A program made the position numbers and the translations under genes. From NCBI RefSeq assembly GCF_003286085.1, contig NW_020825442.1, positions 124,001 through 188,000 on the forward strand: a stretch of 64,000 nucleotides of DNA, read 5' to 3'. The stretch's first letter is position 1. The number at the start of each line of letters is the position of its first letter. Under the pieces are notes generated by a model. That model was not told where the DNA came from, did not search any database, and saw only the letters and a program-made list of their open reading frames with translations. Positions 54,101 through 64,000 of the stretch are shown here, piece after piece. This DNA comes from Drosophila persimilis. Taxonomy: Eukaryota > Arthropoda > Insecta > Diptera > Drosophilidae.

Positions 54101-55870
54101 TAGCGGAAAAGAGCAAAATGGAAATAAAACGAAAAAGAAAACGGAAGCTATCGCTTATCTGAGTGAGTGTAAGTGTAAGCCACAACACTCATGTACACAT
54201 ACACACTTACATACATATATAATATATATTTAATTTCAGCTATTTCTTCTAATTGAATCAAAGTATTCAAAGACTGGAAGAAAATTGAATTTAAGTAATT
54301 GCCAGATGTCCTCGTGCTTTAGTTCTTTCAGCAAAAAATAATATCCATGTCACTACGCCTCCCTCGCATTCAGAAACTCCCTGCTAAAAGACTTCGTTGC
54401 CCAAGTCGATCCATCCATTCCATGAAATAACTGAATGCACTTCTCCCAAGAGATTTCAGCCAATATTGTCAACAATGTCAACTTGCTAAATGCGCTTATA
54501 AATTGAAGTATTCGAATAAATCTGGCCTGCATCCTTTTTGCGAGATAGGATTTTGTGAGAATGCAGACCCCTGCCTCTATCTCTCTTTCTTTTTCCGATT
54601 AATTTGCAATGCGAACTTCATCAGGCAATTGGATTTGTTTTCACAATGCATCAGGCTTCCTTCCAGTCATCAGCTTCAGAGCCCAACCCGGCCCACTCCG
54701 ATGAAGGCAGTCCAAGCCCACAGGCAGGTCGCCTACATTACTATTCTACTGCTTCTGTGCAAATTAAGCTATTGCATATCAAGGATATTGTGTTGTTGAA
54801 AGCAGGGGCTGTTGTGTAGAGGTGGGGGCCAGCCCATTTCATACCCCTTCGCAAAGGGGCTATAATTACCGGCAGGTACAAAAGGCAGCAGTGGCGCTGC
54901 TGGCCATCATTTCGGTAGAAATATCACAAAAATACCATCCAGCAGGGGCCTGTGGATGGATGCTTCCTCCGCTAGCGTGCTAGCACGGGTTTCCATGGAA
55001 ACTAGTCTCACATTTTTGAGAGTGCTAGTACCTCTCCCTGGAGACTTCTATGGCCGCTCCTCTTTGATGCAGGTTCTTGGCATGCAAGTGAGATCTGCTG
55101 TATGTACCATCCATCCGCTGTCCTGCCTGCCCTGCACTTAAGACACCTATGCACAGGGCTCTCTGTGGTAAAAGTATGGATCGTTCTTTAAACAAATGAA
55201 GCGACTCTATCGTATAAGTGCATTAGAATTCTTTTCGAAAAGGATATTCTTCAAGGGTATTGCATTCTTCGGCCATGTTTCCGCGTACATGGGCTTTGTT
55301 TTTTTGGTTTAGCTAACAAAGCATATTGCGTATACATTCCCACATACAAGTACACATGCCCACGGGGGTGGAGTGGGGCGGGGTGCGAGCGTGTGGCTCC
55401 AGTTCCTGTATGGCAATCACCAGGCCAACCCCCGGGCAGGGCAGGGTATGGAGATCTAGTGGGAGCTCTGTCTCTCTCTTTCTGGCAGCTCCCTGTCAGG
55501 CTTAAATTATGCGACAACAACAGTTGCAATTGCAGCGAACGATAACAGGCGGCAACAGCAACAGCAACAGCAACGGCAACATTGAAGCGGATTGCAGGTG
55601 TCAATGCCCATCGGGCGGAACACGGCAACGGCAACAGGAGCTGAAGCTGGAGCTGGAGCTGGAGCTGGAGCAGGATCAGCAGCAGGCAACTGGTTGTCAG
55701 CGACAGCGACACCAGAATGACGTCCCCTAAAGCAACTCCAGCAGACAGACCACCCGGAACCCGCACTGGAATGGGTATGCAATCCCATTTCACTGAGAGA
55801 AATCCAAATGCAATCCAAATCCAATTCTAAGAAGGCACTCTTCAATACATCGTAGATTAAAGCCCATCGA
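51181..55870. other. Non-coding stretch, middle part of the gene-poor region
   Basis: Nothing identifiable as a gene. It includes a 276-codon open frame (51662-52492) without recognisable domain, a GGTTTG-type run (53965-54001), a cccttcgcaaagggg palindrome (54843-54857) and GGAGCT/GCAACA tandem copies (55555-55675). Confidence 0.6.
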
Positions 55871-56168
55871 GTCTTAGATGCGCTGCTCTGATCTATCCCA
55901 TAACTCCAAATATACAATGCAATGTACAATGGGCGACGAAAACAGTGTATTTTTCTCATCTCTCTTCACAATTGAAACATATTTGCCATAAACCCAATTT
56001 CTCTGCGTGCTGTCGATTGGTTTGTGGTGGAGATGGAGATGTCGATTTAGGCCTTGCCCATACAATCGACACCCACGGCTCCAAGCTCCAAGCTCCATGC
56101 TCCATGCTGGTGTATGGTGTACCAACGAGGCGGCTCCCGTACCACGAGAAGAGTTTATTTTTTCCAAT

Positions 56169-56173
<5 letters not shown>

Positions 56174-56227
<54 letters not shown>
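56174..56227 (+). repeat. (CTGG)13 tetranucleotide array
   Basis: Thirteen perfect CTGG units followed by a partial one. It creates long artificial frames on both strands. Confidence 0.95.
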
Positions 56228-58877
56228 CCCTGTTGCTGTTGAACAAAATGTCAGCTTCTGCGAATTTTGCAATTTGAAAGCCACACAAATCACAACAGCA
56301 ATAACGACAGCAACAACGAAAACAACAATAAAGGCAACAGCACAGCACATACAGAAAGAAAGAAGAAAGAAGAATGACGCGGGGTGGGAAGGTGTAGGTG
56401 GATGTGGATGTGGATGTGGAGGAGCCTTCCCCGCCCCTTGCAGGCTCCATTTCCCTAATCAATTCATTGAGAGCTATACGATAGAGTTGTCCGATTTTGT
56501 TCAAATTGGATTGGGATTGTGTGGAATTACATGCAATTGAATCGATGGAAGTATTTGTTTGGTTTTACTTGAAATACGGTCAGGTTATACCCACTACGAG
56601 CGATGGTTTCTACTTTCGACACTCAAAACAAACATATATCCTTAAAGCTGACACACTTTTATCCATTTCATCCATGGGAAGGAACATATAGAGACAGGTG
56701 GATTTTCCAAGGAGATCGGGTATCGGAATCACCAACTCTTGGCCAGTTTCATCATTCCACCCACCCTAATGGGCATCGAAAAAGAAGCAAACTTGCAGGC
56801 AAATGTTTCAATTTGTTGTTGCTCCCTAGACTGCTCTCTGGACATCAAGCTGAAAAAAGGGAGACGAGCCGGAAACTGGTTGACTGCTGGAATATTGTGT
56901 GCTCTAGCTCTAGCTAAAGGGGATTGGAGGACTAGACAGAGGAACTGTTCACTGGTCACTGGTCACTGGTAACACTCTCCATATCTGGCCAGATTCGAAG
57001 TTGAAGTCAGAGACTGCTTAACGGGCGTGAGATCTTTCGTTTCTGTCCTGATGCCTTTTCCTTTTTGTTTTTTCTGTTGAAAGGAGTACTCGTTCCACTC
57101 CACTCCACTCAACTCAACTCCACTGCTCTGCAAAGTTCCCTATTGGCAGACGAGACCCTTCTAACTGCTGGCTGCTGTCTATCAGCAAATGGAGGGATTC
57201 CTCCTTAATGGAGCTCCTTCAACATTAAAGTTCCCACTCTATTGGTAGTTGAAGAGATTCATTCCTTTTTCAAACAAACCCTCCCTCCTCATCTGGTGCT
57301 GCCAGCTCATCTGGTCCAATTAAATATTGTATTTATCTTAATAACCTTTTTGTGTAATAAACTCCTTGCTAAGGTCGCTTTGCTCTCTCTGGCAGTACGT
57401 TCCCCTCTTTAGGGCCATGGCCAGTGTATATGACTTCGAACGGATGCTTGGAGCTCATTTACTACCCTATTAAGAGGATACATATATGTGCGGGTATATA
57501 TACAGTTAGTTATCGAAACACTACGAGTACATATACGCTGTTGCTGCCGTAGGAGCAGGGTATCTTAAGCCTTGGCCCTCCAAAGCCTTTCGCCTCTTCT
57601 TCTCGTTTTCCGTCTCCTTTTTCCCCTTGCCTTCTCATGACGCTTCTCCTCGATTGTTGTGCCGGGATATTGTCTGTCCCTCATTAGCGCATAGCTGTTG
57701 CTCCTCCTTGCCGCTTGCCGCTTGCCGCTTTCCACACCCACTCCCAATCCTCTCCTAATCGTCACCGTCAGTTGTTTTCCTACACAGCTTTTCCTTGCTT
57801 TTCCTGTATTTTTTCCTTGCCGCACTTTGCAATTTGATTAATTCATGCTTCCTTGATGCTTGATGCCTTGGGTCAGAGCATTAAGCTCATCTCCCATCTC
57901 CCATCTCCAGTCTCGTGCCTCATGCCTTATGCCTCCTGCAGTGGCAATTAAACGGGGTTTTGGTGTTGGGTTCTCGTTCCCCCAAACCAACCGAATGGTT
58001 GCTATAGCCCCCTCTACTACTGTATCGCCCTAGATATCCCCCAGTATGGTGTTGTGTAATCGATATCTGAAAGCTTCCCATTTGTGCCGCTACTTGAGCT
58101 GTCATCAAAAGCTGCTCAATTTTTGATTTCGATTTTGATTTTGGTTATTGTACGTCCGCCCCACTTTCCCCCACTTTCCCCCACACCAGCCACCCCCATC
58201 CCACCTATCCATTCCCCCATGGCAGAGTTTTGATTGCGCTCTCTCCATGAGCAACAACATTTCCCTTTGCGCGTTTATCAATTTCCGTCATCGGCAGAGG
58301 CAGAGGCAGAGGCAGTTGCAGGACTCAGGGGCAGGACACAGAGGCAGGAGGCAGCTTCGATGGCAACTAGGAATGGGGGGAAGGGGTCCGGGTCCGGGCC
58401 CGGGTCCCCATCAACGGAACTTGAAGACTCCACTTGAGTGTGTGTCTAGGGTGCGGGGTCTGGGTCTGGGCATGGATTCGGGTGCGAGTCTTGAGAGTGC
58501 GACTGCGAGTGCGAGTGGGCCGTTTCCATCCATATTTCCCTTCTGTATTTTGTTTGTCCTTCGCTCGATTGGCATTTCTTTCCTGGCTCTTTTCACTCCC
58601 TGTGTTCTCCGACTCGCCGTCGTCTTGTTTCAATATCTGGGAACAGAAGTTCCCTTTAACCATTTCCCATTGGCATTTCCAATCCTCTGCTATCCTCTGC
58701 TATCCCGCAGGCCCGTTGCGGTGGCCACTATTAGCCCATGCTTTAGCAGAGATCGATCCTGTGGGAGCTCTTAAAATGGTTTGCATGTTTTTCCCTTCCC
58801 TTCCCTTGCCTTCCCCCCATCACGATTTCCTTTCTCTGTCTGTGGCTCTGTCGTCTTGGTGCGGCGGTCCTTTTGTG

Positions 58878-58963
58878 GGTGTGTGTGTGTGGGTGTGTGT
58901 GTGTGTGTGTGTGTGTGGGTGTGTGGGTGTGTGGGTGTGTGGGTGTGTGGGTGTGTGGGTGTA
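58878..58963 (+). repeat. GTGTGTGG octamer / (GT)n array
   Basis: GT runs turning into about six GTGTGTGG octamers in tandem. Confidence 0.9.
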
Positions 58964-61900
58964 TAACGCTTTATGCTTTATCCACTTGAACTCTTTCAGT
59001 TTTTTATCTATTAAATCATGATTGGCTACAATTTACACAAGTGGGCGAAGTCCTCAGCCTTAGTCTTAGCCGTAGCCTCAGCCGTAGCGTTAGCATCATC
59101 CTCAAGCTTCTCCCGCTTCTTAAAGAGCTCAACTTGAGGTTGCAACACCAGCTGAAGTTTACCCCAAGCTCTTGCCCTTACCCTTGCTCTTACCCTCACC
59201 CCGCACATCCTCACATCCCTGTGCCACAATCGCCCTCGGGCATGTGCTTCAAATTGGATGGATTCTGGAGTCAGGGCTTAGTTTGCTTGGAGTTTTGTCA
59301 TATCATGCCTTGGGAGCTCCGAAAAAAAGGGCCACAAAAAAAAAGGTAATTCAATTTTGCAATTGATTCTTAAAGGCAGACGACATGCAGACACTGAAGA
59401 AACTCTATACCTCGTCATAGATGGGAAATATGGGAATCTAGCATTCATTACTGGACCCTTAATAACAGTAAGACAAATGGTTTGCTTCCTTGGGCAGCAG
59501 GAAAGAATATCAGTCACACTAGATCTTACTAGACTAAATCAGACACATAGATGATCTATTCTTCTGAAAATCATCTGGTCAGGTATCCCAAGTCTTTCAG
59601 TCTTCACTGAACTTTACCCACGAATACAATGTTAGGTAGAAAAAACTAGATGCTTAGCTCTATTTGAAACGAAACTGCAGATGCGAATAAAACATTATAT
59701 GCATTTAAAGTAAAAGTAAACTACTTTCCCAGATGAACTCCTCCCCAGTCAGCATTCCCGTGCATTTGGCTTGAATCGCACACACATCCACACACACAGA
59801 GACAGCAATAAAGCAGTCATCAGATCGGAGCTGGCAGAGGGTCGACATCGACCCCCATAAAGTGCCCGTATACCCGTATTTCCTTGTGGCCCCGCACAGT
59901 TTTCCTTCTGCTGCTGCTGCTCTCTTTTTGGCGCATTTTATTACATATTCGGTTTCAGTCATGCGTTGTCCCCATCGTCGTCTTGCGTTATTCATTTTTT
60001 GGCTTCGACTTCAACGGCAACGACAACGGCAACAGCAACGGTCTGGGCCTCATTGAAATGCCAGTGCAAGGGGTTCCATTTGGTTGCTTTGATTGGTTTC
60101 GAGCATGTAGTTACCAAAAATTCCAGTGCCAGCGGTTGTTGTGGCCCCTGCCTGGCTAGAGCCTCCCACTAGCCTTCGTTACTGCCTGCCGCTTCCTGTG
60201 GCGCCGCTCTCTCGTGAAAATTGCAGCTGTTGGCAATTCCCATCATCAGGACATACACACACGCATACGAGGCTGGCTGAGACTGTCTGTCAATATTAAA
60301 GTGCCATTAGGGGGAGACACACATCTCTCAGCCATTCGTCTTGAGCAAAGCAGGCGGATATCTGCTGCCAAGGAAACTGTCACCCAAAAACTCCCATGGA
60401 ATTTGGGCTCTATTACTGCGGCAATTATCCCTCACTGGATTTGATGGGATTCCCAAGGAATTAATGCAGCCATTGATCTATGTAGCAAGTGCATGTGACA
60501 CCCTGTTTTTCTACACATCTGAGAAAGGGAATACTGTACGAGCATGAGTCCGGGAGTGGTTGCGGGTGCGGGTGCGGGCGCGAGTGACGGCACAACGAAA
60601 ATGGCTCAAGAGCTCGAGTGCTGCAGCTCGAATGTTGCCATAAATATTGAAGCGCCACAGACCGCTACACCATCTACATGTATGAACAGATATAGATATA
60701 TGTAGACATAAATATACATATTAATACCAACATATTTATGTACCATGTACACAGGTAGACGATTCGTTTACACAGAGAAAAGTTGTTGATATTCTTCGGT
60801 TTGTTTCAAGGTACTAGGCGTTAAATAAAACAAAATAAGCCCAATCCCCTATACTGAACCAAAGGTCTTGCTTGAAGTCAAAAGAGTACCAAAAATCAGG
60901 TAAGGTTCTGCACTAAAAGTATCGATCTAACTCCAAGTTGTTGAAATGTAAGCCCCAAAGGAATACCATTAGATCGGTCTATAGTGGCGGCTCTTTCAAA
61001 AACCATGCACAACATACATACTGTACGAGCATGTGCATGGACTTCCAATTGAAAGGATACCTGGCCAAAAGGTGAAAGGCAGTTTCAGCTCATTTCGGGA
61101 GCAGAGAAATGCTCCCAGTCCGGCTGGCAGCACGAAGCAGCGGCAAATTGAAAGTTCAATCAGATTTAGATGGAGTTGGGGGCCATTGGTGTGGGTATGT
61201 GCATGTGCATAAATATAGCTGTACATAAAATATAATATTTATAAAGATATATATGTGTATATACATATATACATATGACTGTATATTTTATGCATGTTTG
61301 TAAGCCTCTGTGAAATCATATTGCAAATCGCATCTTGCGCTGTAAAATTTATTAAAGCGGAAATTATTCATTGCACGATCGAATGAGTTTTATGATTGCT
61401 CGCTTGCCACGACCACGACCATGAAGCAGGACCACCCAGGACCCCCTGCGCCCCCGCCCCGCACACACATGGCATTAATATTTGATTGATATTCATACTG
61501 AGAGCATGAATTTTCTGTTGTGTCGTAATTAGCTTATTCTCGGACCATAAACAGCTATGGAAACCCATCGCTGATATTGGTGGCCTTGGCTTTGGATACA
61601 CTTTGGAGATGTGTACATTGCTCCTGCTGCAGGATATTGCAGATGGCTTTCTATGTTGGCGACAGAGATACGGATCGAACATATGGCTGCTCTTGTTAAA
61701 ATCATCAGACCATCTGTGTATCACTATACATACATATATGTATGTGTATATGTACACAGACGCGAAGCAAATATTCCGCATTACTCATACGCCGCGTGTG
61801 GCTGGCGCGACAAAATGGCAAATGCAATTTGATTTTGATTTTATTCATTTTATGCATATCAAACGGAAAAATTTTCCAGAGCGCCGCGGGACGGAACCGC

Positions 61901-62414
61901 ATGCAAGAATAGGGAGCGGTGGGGAGCCGCTTTCAATGAAGAAGGCCCTCCGCACGAATGCGAGTATGGGGGGTGGTTTTCCCAGAAGGGTGAAGGTTGA
62001 ATGTTAAAGGTTGATTTTAACCGCCTTTCAGTTGTCAGCTTCCGTTTGCGTCGATTTTAATTAATAAAAATTGGCATTTTCCGCCAACATCGAACCAGAA
62101 ATGAAATTGCGAAATAAAAATAAATACAATATACAAAAAAAGCGGAAAAATTATATTAATAATAATAAAATGCAAGGAAAAAGTAGCAGAGGCAAAGCGA
62201 CAGAGACAGAGACAGAGAGAGAAAGAGAAAGAGAGAGGGTTTGTGTGTGGGAGGAGGGAGAGAGTGTGGCGGCTGTCGGCTGTCGGCCAGCTCCTGTCGG
62301 TAGCAATAAATATTTAATATTTAGTGGCTTTCATTGTTCAGAGAATGCCTTTCGGTGCTGTGCTGTTCAATCCCGGCGCCATAATAATGCCAAATGACAC
62401 GAGAGTGACAGCAG

Positions 62415-62467
62415 CGGGAAATGGAATGAAATGGAACGGAATGGAATGAAATGGAATGGAATGAAAC
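62415..62467 (+). repeat. GGAATGAAAT / GGAAT array
   Basis: Imperfect tandem units of GGAAT and GAAAT over about 53 bases. Confidence 0.85.
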
Positions 62468-64000
62468 GTGAAGACATAGAATTGTGGTTGACGTTATTAA
62501 TACATGAATCCAACATTGCCATCGCTCCCTCCTTCGCTCTCCAGCCGATTCTCCGATCCTGTGGTCGTCAGTTTCAATTAGACTGAACACACATCACCCA
62601 CATCCGCACATCCGCAGATTCGCACATTCGCACATTCTCGTATGCAGACGAATTTCCTCTCTCTATACACATATATGTATAATATATATACGCACATATA
62701 GATAATGGTTAACCCGATACCACCGACCGATGCCCCCTAACCCGCGCAGCAGTGGTAGCCAGCGTTGTTCGATTGCAGACGGAAACAAAAACTGAAAGCT
62801 GAAAACTGAAAACTGTCCAACTGAAAATCGGTTTAATGAAGTTTATTGAGAGGAAAAAGCATTCCACATGTGGATTTTCGCCTCGAGAGAGAGAGAGAGA
62901 GAGGGAAACTGTTAATTTTAATTCGATTCACTCAGTTCGTCCATTATCGATTTTCGGTCTTTTTGGGGGCCAACCCAATATTTTGCCCCATATTCGTGAG
63001 CGACATGGAATTAAGCCGGTTCGGTTGAGGGATTACATTGCGCTGCATAATTTATACTCGTATTTTTACATACATGCATACATATATTCACAGAATCGAC
63101 AGTCAATTATTCTCTGATATCAGCTTACAATATTATTAAAGAAGGGATTCCCACAAGCCGACTTTCAGGGTAATCCTCCTACTACCACATTTCCTTTAGG
63201 CTATTTCCTATAAAACATTATGTTCTTTACCAAAATAAAATTTCAGGAAAATTTCAGGGATCGGGGATCCCATGAGTGTGGATCGCGGGATCTAGGACAT
63301 CAATTGGTACATTTAATTATACAAGAAGATACAGCTGTCGAAGAAGCAGCTTAATCTTAAATCATTCGTTCGATACTCGTAAGATTGGTTCGTAATACTA
63401 TCACGAATCGACAACTCCTACTATATCTTCGAATTAGTTTATTTCGAATTTCAGATGCACCTCTTTTAATGTCTGCTTTTCTCATTTGAATCTCTTCTTT
63501 CCCCTTCTTTTGTGAAACCCCCTGCACATATTTATCAGCCATGAGCCCGAACCCCCATCCATTTCGTTGCAGCCCCAAATCCCCCTGCAAAGTGAAATAA
63601 ATGAGGCAAATTAAATGGTCACTGGCCAGGGGGCATGCCACACCCATCAGCGAGTGCAAACCCCCTTTTTGGGTGGGGGGGCAGTGTCAATATTAATGCA
63701 AAAGTTTAAGTGTTCCAAATGACGTTGATAATGTGGCCATAAGGGAGGAGGGTTGTGGCAAGGCTGTGAGGCAGTTGTCCTTGTTGCTGCAGCTTCCGCT
63801 GGGATGGCCATGGGCTGTTGCTGGTGCAGGTCCTGGCTCTGGTTCCGGTTCTGGGGGCAAGGGAGCTTAATATGTAATTTATAAATTTGATTGTGCTGCC
63901 AGCGTTGACATCGAAGTCAGCGTCGCTGCGTCTGCTGCTGCTTCTGCTGCCAGAAGTGCACTTAATCCGTACAGAAAAATGCATTCCCCCCCACCAAATG

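Larger units (their letters stand above)
55871..64000. other. Non-coding stretch, last part of the gene-poor region
   Basis: No supported gene. It includes CTGG and GTGTGTGG arrays, TATA-rich microsatellites (61240-61275, 62665-62692), GA tracts (62203-62238, 62885-62904) and a GGAAT array (62415-62467). A short minus-strand frame at 59026-59229 (FKKREKLEDDANATAEA) sits on a GCTAAG/GCTGAG repeat. Confidence 0.6.

Noticed and set aside
56007..56540. 177-codon + frame and opposite 182-codon frame
   Set aside because: Both are built on the (CTGG)13 array, which is open in all frames.
59026..59229. Minus-strand frame ending VELFKKREKLEDDANA and onward
   Set aside because: Has a protein-like look, but the acidic/Ala part is a GCTAAG/GCTGAG tandem repeat and no partner exon or promoter was found.
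1..64000. CRISPR arrays, rRNA, tRNA, bacterial operons
   Set aside because: No spaced identical repeats of CRISPR type, no recognisable rRNA or tRNA cloverleaf; the window is plainly insect nuclear DNA.

Overview
This window is animal nuclear DNA, almost certainly from the X chromosome (Muller element A) of a Drosophila. The evidence is split genes with short GT-AG introns of about 60-80 bases, dense CA/GT, GA and CAG (opa) microsatellites, and one very large gene that is recognisably the fly neurobeachin orthologue rugose (rg, AKAP550). The intron and repeat texture would fit a species outside the melanogaster subgroup, perhaps the obscura group, but I cannot fix the species from the sequence.

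Layout. Positions 1-37020 hold the 3' nine tenths or so of rg on the + strand. I can place 26 constitutive coding exons and at least two in-frame alternative segments, ending at a TAA at 37018-37020. The first roughly 110 codons and the promoter lie upstream of the window. The exons join in phase throughout, giving a core product of about 3193 residues in this window. The order is: N-terminal helical part, concanavalin-A-like lectin fold (8735-9470), armadillo-type part (12389-19400), a long acidic exon carrying PKA-anchoring-type amphipathic helices (19047-21641), a second conserved block (21708-22870), a linker containing a 365-codon Gln/His/Gly/Met-rich cassette exon (24207-25301), then DUF1088, PH-like, BEACH and WD40 (32750-37020). 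An AT-rich zone of about 4.3 kb (37021 to about 41350), full of poly(A) signals and AT and GA microsatellites, looks like a long neural-type 3' UTR.

The main surprise is a pair of divergent homologues of ribosomal protein eL30 (RpL30). One is nested on the minus strand in an rg intron (6063-6437). The other lies about 7.5 kb beyond the rg stop on the plus strand (44532-45042); it has a clean 64-base intron, TATA-like boxes and a poly(A) signal. Both have intact reading frames but are far from the nearly invariant ribosomal protein. The second has lost much of the normal RNA-contact region. They look like young or fast-evolving duplicate genes rather than working copies of the normal ribosomal gene.

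From about 45100 to 64000 I see no convincing gene. This stretch is single-copy-looking non-coding DNA with simple repeats and small transposon-like fragments. It could be regulatory DNA of a neighbouring locus or a very large intron; the sequence alone does not say which. Three further candidate rg exons (10982-11044, 29424-29630 and a 9-base microexon at 15692-15700), two complementary pentanucleotide arrays that could loop out exons 8735-10602, and small inverted-repeat elements are reported as observations to check.
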